Source: JAOUGY01 sp963785075 (lineage in GTDB: Bacteria; Actinomycetota; Acidimicrobiia; Spongiisociales; ZC4RG35). From it: DNA of 64,000 bases. This document shows positions 8,785 to 19,400 of the stretch, piece after piece. The stretch's first letter is position 1. Every line of letters begins with the position of its first letter. Location: the NCBI GenBank assembly GCA_963785075.1, contig CAWATW010000006.1, positions 496,001 through 560,000 of the forward strand, read 5' to 3'. A model generated the notes under the pieces. The model was not told the origin of the DNA and did not search any database. It saw nothing but the letters and a program-made list of their open reading frames with translations. Made by a program: the position numbers and the translations under genes.

Positions 8785-8960
8785 CAGGGCATTCCTTTCC
8801 GGCCCCAACGGGACCATCACTGACAGTCCCCAAACAGCCTTCCATCCGCCACGCACAGCGGCAGGGATTACCCCCATATCCTCACGTAGGCGTGCGGCCA
8901 TGCATACCGGTTCGGCTTGTGGAAGTTGAGGTCAGGTCACTGGGCTGGCATCCTGCTCGG

Positions 8961-9542
8961 GTGACTGTGCCCGATGCTCCTCATCGAGATGAATTGGTGC
9001 CGATCGGTGGCACATGGTCCGGTCTCCTCTACGAGAATCCCCTGACTGGGTGCGACCTTCGGCTCACCTGGACCTTCACATTCGACTACGAGCCGGTACG
9101 TCGTGAGTACGGCACGACGGAGCCGAGTCTCAGCATCGACTGGGTGCCCTTCGGTGAAAGCAACTGGCGGAGCCTGGCGGGCAGCGAGATGAACACCAAG
9201 CGGTTCGCCGAACCGATCGAATCCAGCGTGTACTTCTTCGAGCACTACCGCTATGACGCGACCGATATCCGGGTTGTGGAGCAAGAGGCTGCAGATGTTC
9301 GTGTCAGCGCAAGCGTCCGCGGCGACATCGACGGCCTCGGGTTGGGATCTCTCTACGTCGACCAGCGGCTGCGGTTTCGAGGGATCTATGTCCAACCGAG
9401 TCTCCTGCCAGACAGCACTGAGGCGGCAGAGGCACTTCTTTCTCGGTTCACCGACACTGCGGGGCTGGTCGGTGTTCGGCGACAACACAGCTACGCGTTC
9501 GAACCCGCCGGATCGAGTCGGCCTGAGGTGCCGATCAACTGA
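8961..9542 (+). CDS. Hypothetical protein
   Basis: I do not recognise this 193-aa product. Codon use and amino-acid pattern look genuine: alternating strands such as LRLTWTFTFDYEPVRREY and SLSIDWVPFGESNW suggest a beta-rich domain, with a central FFEHYRYDATDIRVV segment. The GTG at 8961 is chosen because upstream codons run into the end of the recombinase element; no clear ribosome-binding site is visible. It stands alone between the recombinase element and vapBC. Neither a signal peptide nor membrane segments are seen. Confidence 0.55.
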   Translation: MTVPDAPHRDELVPIGGTWSGLLYENPLTGCDLRLTWTFTFDYEPVRREYGTTEPSLSIDWVPFGESNWRSLAGSEMNTKRFAEPIESSVYFFEHYRYDATDIRVVEQEAADVRVSASVRGDIDGLGLGSLYVDQRLRFRGIYVQPSLLPDSTEAAEALLSRFTDTAGLVGVRRQHSYAFEPAGSSRPEVPIN

Positions 9543-9609
9543 TCCCGGGCACGAACGCCCACGTCGCCAGATAGCGCCGAACGGCACGTCGGCGCTCGCG
9601 CGCGGTGGG

Positions 9610-9999
9610 TCAGATCACTTCGATTGGGCATCTTGTGCCGGGCGCCCGAGAGAGACGGTTGTCTGCAGTGAGGAAGTTACAGCCGAGAGTCTCTGCCAGA
9701 GCGATGTAGCAGGCGTCGTAGGCGGTGAGGTTGTCACGTAGCTGCCAGCTGCGAAGCAGCAGCGGCGCGGTGGGATACACGGTGATGGGAAGGTCGAGGA
9801 GATCGGTCACCGCCTGTTCGGCCTGGGTGGCGTCGATAGTTCCGACGTGGAGCTGGCGACGGATCACCGACAGGACCTCGATGCGAAGCAGATCGGGTGC
9901 GGCGATCTGCTCCCCGTGAAGTCGTTGCCGGTAACGGATGCCGTCGGGTCCCCCGTCGGCTACCGCCGGCGCGATGACCGAGGCGTCAACGACGAGCAC
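9610..9999 (-). CDS. vapC: VapC-type PIN-domain ribonuclease toxin
   Basis: A 129-aa PIN domain. The acidic metal-binding residues are visible in order: Asp in VVDASVI, Glu in RIEVLSVI, Asp in AYDACYIALAE, and Asp in FLTADNRL. VapC toxins are Mg2+-dependent endoribonucleases that cut tRNA or rRNA. The start overlaps the end of the antitoxin gene by 14 bp, the usual order and coupling for vapBC. Length matches the family. The RNA target cannot be inferred. Confidence 0.85.
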   Translation of the reverse strand: MLVVDASVIAPAVADGGPDGIRYRQRLHGEQIAAPDLLRIEVLSVIRRQLHVGTIDATQAEQAVTDLLDLPITVYPTAPLLLRSWQLRDNLTAYDACYIALAETLGCNFLTADNRLSRAPGTRCPIEVI

Positions 10000-10216
10000 G
10001 TTCGGATTCGAGAGCGGCGATGGCGTCTTCTCCGCTCAATCGTCCTTTGCTGCGGTGTTCGATCCTGTCGAGGACTTCGTCGATGGTCGGGGTGGTGGCG
10101 ATCAGTGCCAGTTTCGCCGCCAGGTACTGCTGGAGCGACTGGCCCGCTAGTTCCGCCTGACGGACCAGGGCTTCGTGGACTTCTTCGGGTACGTCCCGGA
10201 CCTGCACATTGGGCAT
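9986..10216 (-). CDS. vapB: VapB/FitA-type ribbon-helix-helix antitoxin
   Basis: A 76-aa antitoxin beginning MPNVQVRDVPEEVHEALVRQA, the ribbon-helix-helix pattern of FitA/VapB proteins (beta strand NVQVRDVP, then helices with AGQSLQQYL). The C-terminal half, EDAIAALESERARR, is the probable toxin-wrapping tail. I chose the ATG at 10216 rather than the longer 10231 start because the strand begins directly after it and an operator-like inverted repeat covers the upstream codons. Antitoxin and complex probably autorepress from that site. Confidence 0.8.
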   Translation of the reverse strand: MPNVQVRDVPEEVHEALVRQAELAGQSLQQYLAAKLALIATTPTIDEVLDRIEHRSKGRLSGEDAIAALESERARR

Positions 10217-10234
10217 GCATGCATAATACATGCA
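10216..10234. promoter_or_regulatory. Probable vapBC operator, TGCATG-N7-CATGCA
   Basis: TGCATG at 10216-10221 and CATGCA at 10229-10234 form a perfect 6-bp inverted repeat touching the vapB start codon. Palindromes at this place are typical binding sites for the ribbon-helix-helix antitoxin dimer pair. Confidence 0.5.
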
Positions 10235-10620
10235 GCCGGCTGGAGAGGCAAGAGGGAGCGCCGATCACCAGTTCCCGGCGGGTAACGAGCCTATCTCGAG
10301 ATGCGCAGGATCGGCATCCCTGAGCGGGCAGTTCTTGTCAGGTGGGGGTGTGGGGGCGCGCTGAAGGGCTTCCGGCAGCTGGCGGTGCCGGAACTTGTTG
10401 CTTGGGTTGATGGCCGGTCACGGTGTGTCGCTCCGGGTTCCCGATGTGGGGGTGGCGGACCGGTCGGTCGCCGGGGGCATCCCTTCGCCACGCACCACCG
10501 GGGGTGGTGGCATGGAGCGGTGCGGCCACAGCCCGGTCGGGCTCAATCACATACGTCGACCCGCACCTGGGGTGGGGTCAGCCGATCCCACGAGCTCGCG
10601 ACCGGTGCCGTGTCCGACCC
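10235..10620. other. Intergenic stretch without a recognisable gene
   Basis: Between vapB and the IS110 remnant I see no supported gene. The sequence is Gly/Pro-codon-rich in every frame. It probably holds the vapBC promoter and the 3' end of the dead IS110 element, whose borders cannot be fixed because IS110 elements lack clear terminal repeats. Confidence 0.4.
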
Positions 10621-11640
10621 TCACGCCGCCTCGTGGAGGCACCGGATCTCGAGGTCTCGGAGCCCGTAGAAGGCCAGCGTGAGAAGCTTGCGGGCGGCAG
10701 CCACCTTGGCGATGCTGCGGCCCCGGCGGTGAGCCACCCGCACGAAGGTGTCCCGGATGGGTGGGCCACCGTGATAGCAGGACACCGCCTCGACCGCCGA
10801 CCAGGGACCAGCGCCGACCCTTGTTTGGTGATCGACCCCCGGAAGGTTTTGGTGTCCGACTCCCGCAGCCGGGGGGTGAGCCCGGCTCACGAACACAGGC
10901 GGCGGGGATCGGGAAACCGGGCGATGTCGCCGATCTCGGCGCAGAACACGGCCGCATGCACCGGACCCACCCCATTCACCTGTTGGATGGTCCGATACCC
11001 CTGATCGTGTTTCAGCTTGCGGTGGATCAGCCGGTCGAGCTCGACCACCTCGCGGTCGAACACCTCGATCAGATCCCTGAGTGATTCGAGCCGATACTCG
11101 TACGCTTCGGCCATCCGGGTGTCGTTGAGAAAGGCGTGACCGGCCGGACCCCACATCTCGACCAGATGCGGGATCACGCCCTCTTTGCCCAACACGGCAT
11201 GCACTTGGGACTTGAGACCGGTCCGGCTCACCGACAGCTTGTGTCGATAGCGGACCAACTCCCGCAACTCCCGGATCGAAGCCGGCGCGATCCCCGACTC
11301 GGGCAGTGTCCCCACCCGTAACAGGTTCGCCAACAACGTGGCATCTTCGAGATCGTTCTTCACCCGCCGGTTCTCAAACCCCTTGATCCCCAACGGATGC
11401 GCCAGATGCACCCGCCCGCCCGCCCGCCTCGGCGATCACATCCGCCGCCCAATACCAGCCCCAGGTGGGCCTCCAACACCACTTCCGCCTCCGGACCCGC
11501 CTCGGTGACCACCTCGGCCATCGACAACGGCGAGTTCTCGAACCGCCGCCACCACAGTCGATCGCCCGTCTCGTCCATGCACACCGCCAACGACCGGCGA
11601 CGATGCAGATCGATACCAACTCACGACTGCGTGCGAATTG
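10621..11640 (-). pseudogene. IS110-family transposase, multiply frameshifted
   Basis: Successive pieces of one IS110 (DEDD plus Transposase_20) protein are readable in different minus frames. They are GIDLHRRRSLAVCMDETG and MAEVVTEAGPEAEVVLEA near 11480-11625, YWAADVIAEAGGR near 11440, HLAHPLGIKGFENRRVKNDLEDATLLA through FPDPRRLCS (11411-10887), and AVEAVSCYHGGPPIRDTF to GLRDLEIRCLHEAA down to 10621. At least three frameshifts separate them. The DEDD acidic residues (GIDLH, EA, DLEDA) are still visible, so decay looks recent. It lies between two toxin-antitoxin loci. Confidence 0.8.
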
Positions 11641-11663
11641 GGGTTGACCTCGTTGCGTCTATA

Positions 11664-11685
11664 GCATAGTCGTGGCATAGTTGTG
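11664..11685 (+). promoter_or_regulatory. Tandem 11-bp repeats GCATAGTYGTG before the antitoxin start
   Basis: GCATAGTCGTG (11664-11674) is followed at once by GCATAGTTGTG (11675-11685), two bases before the ATG. A TTGACC hexamer lies at 11644-11649. Repeats here are a plausible operator for antitoxin autoregulation. Confidence 0.45.
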
Positions 11686-11687
11686 GC

Positions 11688-11924
11688 ATGGCCAGAGTCA
11701 GAGTCAGCACAACAGTCGACGAGTCGCTTCTCGAGGAAGCGCGACGATTGCGATCTGAGAGCAACGATGCCGCCCTGCTCGATGAGGCGCTCGCAGCGCT
11801 CCTCGCCCGACATCGCACCGCCCAAATCGACGCCGCTTACACGGCGTACGACGCTCATCCGATTGACGAGCCCGATGAGTGGGGTGACCTCGCCTCGTTC
11901 CGCCAAGCTGCCGGGTTGTCGTGA
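11688..11924 (+). CDS. Type II antitoxin (MazE/VapB-like)
   Basis: A 78-aa protein starting MARVRVSTTVDESLLEEARR, a ribbon-helix-helix-like DNA-binding N-terminus, followed by a helical ALLDEALAALLARH segment and an acidic tail (DEPDEWGDL) of the type that blocks a toxin active site. The stop overlaps the GTG start of the MazF-like toxin (GTGA), so the two are translationally coupled. It belongs to the small antitoxins paired with MazF in actinobacteria. The exact subfamily is uncertain. Confidence 0.75.
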   Translation: MARVRVSTTVDESLLEEARRLRSESNDAALLDEALAALLARHRTAQIDAAYTAYDAHPIDEPDEWGDLASFRQAAGLS

Positions 11925-12250
11925 GCGCCCTGCCCGCCCGGGGTGAGGTCTGGTGGTGTGAGCTACCCGAGGTCGCTGGCCGACCTGTCGTGGTGTTGTC
12001 CCGAGATGTCGCCATTCCACGACTGCGGCGAACAGTCATCGCCCCATGTACGACCACCATCCGCGGGCTACCCAGTGAAGTCCTCCTCGAGCCGCCGGAG
12101 GATCCCATCCCCCGGGCTTCAGTAGTCAATCTCGACTCGATGGAGAGTGTTGCGGTCGGAACACTCACGCAGCGGTTGGGACGCCTCAGCGATCAACGGA
12201 TGCGCCAAGTCTGCGCAGCGGTCAACGTCGCCGTTGACTGTGCCGGCTGA
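11921..12250 (+). CDS. mazF: MazF/PemK-family endoribonuclease toxin
   Basis: A 109-aa MazF-fold toxin. Recognisable are the N-terminal RGEVWWCELPE strand, the GRPVVVLSRD segment, TVIAPCTTTIRGLPSEV, and the C-terminal helix containing QRLGRLSDQRMRQV. MazF toxins cleave mRNA at short sequence motifs. The GTG start overlaps the antitoxin stop, with antitoxin first as usual. Length is normal and no defect is seen. The cut site cannot be predicted. Confidence 0.85.
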   Translation: MSALPARGEVWWCELPEVAGRPVVVLSRDVAIPRLRRTVIAPCTTTIRGLPSEVLLEPPEDPIPRASVVNLDSMESVAVGTLTQRLGRLSDQRMRQVCAAVNVAVDCAG

Positions 12251-12933
12251 CGGTGGGGGCGGCCACGCCGATCAACGATTCTGTCGCCATGACGAGCGCG
12301 CCACGAAGCCACGCCGAGCGGCACTGATGCGCTCGGGTGGTCCAGCGTGGTCGGTAGATATCGCGGCGGTGCCCGACACGAAGAATATGACTTCTCGCCG
12401 ATCGTCATCCATGCGGTAGAGGATGCAATGGAGCACAACGTGGTCATGTTCAGCCTCGATTGGGACGACCTCGGCGAATTCTTCTGAGACGTTGCCGATC
12501 GTGGAGGGGCTGGAATGATGGGAGTCCACCGAACACGACCTCTTCGAGTACAGCCACGTCCGATTCGCGAGGACACTGCCTGCTTCACTTCGCTGTTCCG
12601 ACGGCCCGGTCCCCGATAGCGTGCTGGTGTCGAGGATCCTGCGGAGCATGGAACACAATGCGGGGTCGAGGACCTGGTCGAGATCGTGGCACCGGGTCGG
12701 GATCGACGAGCGGGGAGTCGTCTCTGCAACTCCAGGCCCGCGTAGCGTGAAGTCAGACAGCCTCCTCGACTCGACGGTGATGACGCCCCGAGTTCAACTC
12801 TCGGACATGGGAGGCGTGCGCTCGTCTTTGCTTCACGTCGAAGTGCGGTGTCGCCGTCACCCTCGCGACGTCCCCGAAAGGACGGACCGACGTCCTCCAT
12901 CCCGTTTCCACTTCCCCACCTTCCACGCCGAAG
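12251..12933. other. 683-bp stretch with no confident gene
   Basis: No reading frame here resembles a known family. The best candidate is a 46-codon plus-strand frame from GTG 12347 to TGA 12487, whose end (HAVEDAMEHNVVMFSLDWDDLGEFF) looks like ordinary protein; an in-frame stop lies upstream. It could be a small gene or the tail of a decayed one. Nothing else is supported. Confidence 0.3.
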
Positions 12934-13434
12934 TCAGGCGCTTCGAGGCCCGACCCAGCGTCGCTCACCTTCGATGAATACGTCGGTTGGTTCCAAGCCG
13001 AGGGCGGCCGCCACCCGCTGTGAAGCCACGTGTTGTGGGTGGATGTCTGCCGACAGCGATGCAACGCCGTGGCGAGCGAGCCAATCGACCATCCCGGCTG
13101 CAGCCTCCTTGGCATAGCCCTTCCCCTGCCAGCCGATCCCGACCACCCAGGCGACGTCGGCCACGCCTTCGACGACGGTGGCCTGGACGTAGCCGCATGC
13201 GCCGCCGTCGGCGCGGATCACCCAGTTGAGCCACCACTCCTCGGAGCGCGGGCTGCCAGACACCTGGAACTCGTAGAGACGCTTCAGCTCCTCGATGGTC
13301 GGTGGGGATCCTCCGGTGTACCGGTATAGCTCGGAACTCGCCAACACCGACACCATCTCGGAGGCGTGGTCCGCTGTCAGCGGCTCGAGGCGGAGCCGGG
13401 GCGTATCGATGGCGTCCGGGACGGCCCGGGTCAC
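12934..13434 (-). CDS. GNAT-family N-acetyltransferase (RimJ/RimL type)
   Basis: A 166-aa acetyltransferase with the opening TPRLRLEPLTADHASEM of the RimJ/RimL group. It has a central WVIRADGGACGYVQATV strand pair and the acetyl-CoA-binding motif VVGIGWQGKGYAKEAA near residues 95-110, followed by HPQHVASQRVAAALGLEP. The family transfers acetyl groups to protein N-termini or small amines; the substrate is unknown. The start is a GTG at 13434. It lies 43 bp downstream of the first giant surface protein on the same strand, so it may share its transcript. Confidence 0.8.
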   Translation of the reverse strand: MTRAVPDAIDTPRLRLEPLTADHASEMVSVLASSELYRYTGGSPPTIEELKRLYEFQVSGSPRSEEWWLNWVIRADGGACGYVQATVVEGVADVAWVVGIGWQGKGYAKEAAAGMVDWLARHGVASLSADIHPQHVASQRVAAALGLEPTDVFIEGERRWVGPRSA

Positions 13435-13477
13435 GGTTGTGAATCGATCATCGATCCGGACTGTATGCGATGCGTCG

Positions 13478-16400
13478 TCAGGAGGCGGGGTCTTTTCGGT
13501 ATTCGTCGGTCGGCGACCGCCGCGAGGCGCGGAGCCCGATCAAACCCAAGAGCAGCATGATCAGTCCGATCAAGGCATCCCGGATGCTGTTGGCGCCGGT
13601 GAACGGCAACGCCGTCGGCGAGATCTGCGCAGCAGCAGCAGCTTCGGCGGTGACGGAATTTCCGCCGGGTCCCGTCCAACTCACAGTCGCCACGTTCTCG
13701 TATCTGCCGGTCGACTGCGCCCGGCTGTCGATGACGAAGGCGGCCGAATCGCCTGACTCGAACGAGCCCGCGAATACACACTCGAAGCTTCGACCCGACG
13801 ACTCACACTCCCATCCGGTTGGTGCCTCCAGGTCGATGAGCGTCAATCCTGGTGGCATGTCATCGGTCACACGAATCGGGCCGTTCACGGTGCTCGCTCC
13901 AGGGTTCGAGACGACCACATGCCAGCGGATGTCGCGACCATCTGGTTCCTCGGCACGCTTGGTGATGTCGAGAATCGCCTCCGGCGCCAGAGCCCAATCG
14001 ACGCCGATGACGTCCTGGTCGGGGCCGACGTCCACCGATGTGGCGCCGTCCCCGACACCGTCGGGGTCGAGGGTGATCGTGTAATCGCCGAGCCCGGTCA
14101 CATCGACCCGGATGGTGTAGGTACCGGGTGGCAGGTCCTCGAACAGATATCTGCCGTGTTCATCGGTGGCGACCTCGGTCACCAGCGCCCCGGTGCCGTC
14201 GTACAACCGCACGCCCACACCCGATAGCGCCGGCTCGTCGGATTCGACGACGCCGTTGCCGTTCGTGTCGACCGTCACCCGACCGCTGATCGATCCAACC
14301 GGATCGAAGGTCACCTCGGTCGGGTCCGGTTCCGACGTCACGCCGTCACTGGAGAGGTCGCTGACCGGTCCGCCGAACTGATCGACGCCGGAAACGATCG
14401 CCTGGTTGACGAACGGGCCCTCTTCGTCAGCCGGCGCCACCTCCACCGTCAGGCGGACCGAGGCCGCTCCGCCAACCAGCAGCGCGTTGCCGTTGGCCAA
14501 CATCTCGTTGTTCGCCCGGCCGTCGTATGCCGGGTTCAGGTCGAGCGTGGCGCTCGTCACTCCGACCACCCGGAACGGCAAGGCGCCGAACGTCGACCGC
14601 AGGTCCTCGCGCAGCGACAGTTGGGTGATGCCCAGGTCTCCCGTGTTCTCCATGGTCAGCAGGTAGGTCACGGTGAAGGTGGGCCGGCCGCCCGTCACGT
14701 CTACGACCCGCTTGACCAGATCGATCTGACCTGAGCCGGCGAACGAAACCGGTGTCGGCTGCTGCTCCGAAGGGACACCGTCGCCGTCGGGATCAGGATC
14801 GACACCATCGGTGGACAGGTCCGCCACTGGGGACGAGCTCGGATCGGTTCCGGTGACCGATGCTTGGTTGTCGACCGGGCCGGGCAACGTCGGAGCGACC
14901 ACGAAGCCGATCACGACGGTCCCAATCTCACCCGGCGCCAGCGACTGGCCGGCCGAGACGATGTTCGATCCCGAGGTTCCGTCCCATCCACCGCTTGCCG
15001 TCAAGGTGCCCGACGTGGCGGCGAAGCCCGAGGGCGCATGGGCCGCGAAGAGCGATGCGACCTCGTCAGTCACGACGATGTCGGAGATCGTTGTCGACCC
15101 GAGGTTCTCCACCCTGAGCACGAATTCGATGTGGAACCGACCGTCGCCGAGGCTGTCTACGGATCCGACCGACTTGGCGAGACCGATGACGCTCTCGGTG
15201 CCGAGGATCTCGACGTGGCTGTCGGTGTCCGTCACCGGCGTGCCGCTCGGCGAGGTGCCTTCGACACGTGCAGTATTCGTCACTTCGCCGGCATCGACGT
15301 CGGCCTGCGTCAGTGGGTGCGATCCGAAACAGTCCATGGAGGACCCCGGCGCCAGCGGCGAACCCGGACAGGAGACCGTCCCGATCATCGGATCATCGAT
15401 CGTGATGCCGGTCAGGGTGACGTTTCCGGTGTTGGTGACGACAAAGCGGTAGTCGATCGTGTCGCCGGCGTCGTCACGACCGGAACCGTTTGTGTCGTCC
15501 ACGGCATCGACGCTCTTGACGAGCTCGATCGCCGGGTCACTGCCGATGGCCAGAATCAGCTCGTCGGTGTCGGATACCTCGGTCGCCCCCGGATCGTCGG
15601 CCGTCGCCCTCACCGTGTTGAGAACGTGACCGGCGTCGACGTCACCTTGACCGACGGTGTAGTCCGCCGAACACGTGACGGTCTCGCCCGGATTCAGCAT
15701 CGTGACACCGCCGCAGTCGACGGCGGCCGTGAGCGGATCGTCGAGCACCAGGTTCGACAGTGTCACGTTCCCGGTGTTGGTCACGTCGAACTCGTACGTG
15801 AGGACGTCGCCGAGGGACACTTCGCCACTCAGGTCGCCGTCCGCGTTCGAGCCGAGTGTCTTCACCACGTCGATCGAGGGCTCATCTGCGAGGGGCGAGG
15901 TCACGCTGTCGCTGTCCGAAACGGGAGCACCACTCGGATCCTCGGCAGACACGTCCACCGTGTTCTCCACCTCACCGGCATCGACATCGGTCTGCGTCAA
16001 CACGTAGTCGGCGGTACAGGTCACGATCGCACCCGGAGTCAACGTTGCGACACCGCCACAATCCACCGGACCGGTCAACGGATCGTCCACCACCAGGCTG
16101 TCCAGCGTCACGTTCCCGGTGTTGGACACAACGAACCCGTACGAGAACACGTCACCCGCGGTCACATTCCCCGACCCATCGGCGTCGGTGGAACCAGCCA
16201 ACGACTTCACCACAGAGATCGACGGGTCACCAGAAACGGGCGATGTCACGGTGTCAGAGTCGGTGGCAGGCGTGCCGTCCGGCGCCTCGGCGGTCACATC
16301 GACCGTGTTCTGGACCTCACCGGCGTCGACATCACCCTGGGTCAGCGTGTAGTCGGCGGTGCAGGTCACACCCGCACCCGGCGCCAGCGTGATGACACCG

Positions 16401-19400
16401 CCACAGTCCACCGGACCGGTCAGAACATCGCCCACCACCAGGTTCGACAGCGTCACATTCCCGGTGTTGGTCACCTCGAACTCGTACGAGAACACATCAC
16501 CGGGGGTCCAGTCGGCCGAGGCATCCACATCGGTAGATCCCGCGAGGGTCTTCTGCACCGACACCGACGGCTCCTGGACGATGCTGGACAGCAGCGTGTC
16601 GTCGTCGGCAATCACGTTGGAGGAGGGATCGTCGGCGGTCGCCGTCACGGTGTTGCGGACCACTCCGGAGTCGATGTCGGCCTGGGTCAGCGTGTACCCG
16701 GCAGAGCAGACACGAGTCTCACCAGGCAGCAGCGCGTTGTCGCCGGCGCAGACGACGGCACCCGTCAGCGGATCGTCGACCATGAGGTTGTCCAGCGTGA
16801 CATTCCCGGTGTTGGTGACCAGGAAGCCGAAGGTCATCAGATCTCCTGCGGCGACGCCGCCCGACGCGTCGACGTCGCCGATCGCATCGAGGCTCTTGAC
16901 GACCTGCAACGATGCGACCTGGTCGAGCGGGGTGGTGATGCCGTCCGCATCGGAGACCACCGTCCCGCCGGGGTCGGTCCCGAAGACCGCAGCGGTGTTG
17001 AGAACCTCGCCGGCATCGATGTCGTCCTGGTCGAGCGCGTAGTCCGCCGAACAAGCCATCGTCACTCCGGGAGCAAGCGTGTCGTCAGGACACGACACCG
17101 AGCCCACCTTGGGGTCGACCAGCGCAATCGACCCAAGAGTCACGTTGCCCGTGTTCGTGACTTCGAAGCCGTATCCGTAGATGTCTCCAACGGTGTCGGA
17201 ACCAGACCCGTCGACGTCGGTCACCGAGGCCAGCCGCTTGACGATGAACACCACGGGTCCGGCCGAAACGGGCGTCACGATGGTGTCCTGGTCGGAGACC
17301 GGCTCGCCATTCGGGTCCTCGGCGCTCGCCGTGGCCGTGTTCTCCACCTCTCCGGCGTCGACCTCGGACTGGGTCAATGCGTGGTCGGCAGTGCAGGTCA
17401 CCCGTGCGCCCGGCGCAAGTGATGTCACGCCGCCACAGTCGACGGGGCCGGTCAGAACATCGTCGACCACCAGGTTCGACAGTGTCACGTTCCCGGTGTT
17501 GGTCACATCGAACTCGTACGAGAAGACATCACCGGCCGTGTCGGTGCCGGACCCATCAGAATCGGTGGCACCCGACAGCGACTTCACCACCCTGAGTCCC
17601 GGAACCTGGACGATCGGGCTGGTTGCGTCGTCGGTGCGGGAGAGAGGCGTCCCGTCGGCGCCGACCGCGTCGGCCGTGGCGGTGTTGACCACCTGTCCGT
17701 CATCGATGTCGCCCTGGGTGAGCACATATGCCGCTGTGCAGGTGAGGATTCCTGCCGGCGCCAACGTCGTCACACCACCGCAGTCGACCGCGCCGACCAA
17801 TGGATCGGACAGGGCGAGGCCCGTCAGCGTGACATTGCCGGTGTTGGTCACCACGAGCTCGTACTCGAACACATCACCCACCGTGTCCGTGCCCGAGCCG
17901 TCCGTGTCGCGTGTCGCCGTGTGCGTCTTGACGATCGCCATCTCGGGAGTGCGGGTGAGGGGCGTGGACACCATGTCGGAGTCGGCGACCGGGCCGGCGC
18001 TCGGATCATCGGCGGCCACATCCACCGTGTTTCGCACCACCCCGGCATCGACGTCCGCCTGCTCGAGCGCGTAGCCGGCAGCGCAGGTCATCGACTCACC
18101 GGGCGCCAAGCCAGTCCTGCCACCACAATCGACCGGGCCGGTGAGCGGATCGGCAACAGCCACGGTTGTGAGGGTGACCGTTCCGGTATTGGTGACGACG
18201 AACGAGTACGAAGCCAGGTCCCCGGCGGTATCGCTCCCCGATGAATCCGTGTCGGCGATGCCGGAGAGCGACTTGACGATCTGGATGGATGGGGTGCCCG
18301 GTGCCGGCGAAACGATCGTGTCGGCGTCGGCGACCGTTCCGCCATCTGGGTCTTCGGCGGTCGCTGTCGCCGTGTTCGTGACGGAACCGGCGTCGATGTC
18401 TGCCTGGCTCAGCACGTAGCCGGCGGAGCATGCGACCGAGTTGCCGGGGGCGAGAACCGTCACGCCACCGCAATCGGCAGGGCCGGTGAGAGAGTCGGAA
18501 ACCGCGATCGCAGACAGCGTGACCGTGCCGGTGTTCGTCACGGCCAGCGTGTAGACATGGGTGTCCCCGGCATCGAGTCTTCCCGAGGCGTTGGTGTCGT
18601 CGACCGACGACAAGGCTTTGACGATCTGGATGGCGGCAAACTGTGGGATCGGCGACGTGACCGTGTCCGTGTCGGTCACGGTGCCGCCCGCCGGCTCGTC
18701 GGCGACCACGGTCGCGGTGTTGACCACCTCACCGGCATCGATGTCCCCTTGCTCGATCGAATGTGCGGCCGTGCAGGTCAACGAGGAACCGGCTGGGAGC
18801 GACATCACACCTCCGCAGTCGACGGCACCGGCCAGCGGGTCCGAGACGACCGCGTTCGTGAGTGTCACGTTGCCCGTGTTGAGTACCTCGATCTCGTAGT
18901 TCATGGTGTCCCCCGCGTCGACCGCACCCGAGACGTTGGTGTCGTCGATCGACGTCAGCGACTTGGTGAGCTGGACCGACGCCAGGCGGGTGATCGATGC
19001 TGATGCACTGTCGCTCGAACTGATCGTTGCCCCAGACGGGTCGTTCGCCTCCGCGGTGGCGGTGTTGTCGACGACACCTGCGTCGACCTCCGCTGCGGTC
19101 AACGCGTACGAGCCGGTGCAGGTGACAGACGCCCCGGGCGCCAACGTGGTCGCCGCCCCACAGTCGACTCCGGCGATCAGCGGATCGGAGATCGACAAGT
19201 TGGTCAAGGTGACGTTGCCGGTGTTGGTGACCTCAAACGCATAGTTGGCGCTGTCGCCGACATTGGTGGTTCCCGAAGCGTCGAGATCCCCGAAACCGAC
19301 AAACGTCTTCGCGAGGTCGAGCGACGGCTCCTGGAGGAGCGGGGTCGTGATGCTGTCGACGCCGCTGGCGAGATTGTCGTCGGGATCGGTCGCAAGCGCC

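Larger units (their letters stand above)
6442..8881. mobile_element. Two-gene tyrosine-recombinase element with 16-bp terminal inverted repeats
   Basis: GGATATGGGGGTAATC at 6442-6457 is the exact reverse complement of 8866-8881. Between them are only two overlapping tyrosine recombinase genes on the minus strand. The arrangement resembles recombinase-in-trio (RIT) elements but has two genes, not three. No target duplication is obvious. The left end abuts the truncated ECF41 gene, so the insertion probably removed or displaced its C-terminal domain. The outer boundary could start at the first direct copy (6413). Confidence 0.65.

Noticed and set aside
6413..8881. A prophage or integrative conjugative element
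   Set aside because: Apart from two recombinases there are no phage, conjugation or cargo genes and no tRNA attachment site; the element is only about 2.4 kb.
12193..12900. A 235-codon minus-strand frame
   Set aside because: It overlaps the mazF end, is Arg/Ser/Pro-rich and shows no motif; it looks like a high-GC artefact.
14864..17422. An 852-codon open frame on the plus strand
   Set aside because: It is antisense to the repeat array of the giant surface protein. Its sequence is an Arg/His/Asp/Gly-rich mirror of the periodic minus-strand codons, with no domain or ribosome site.
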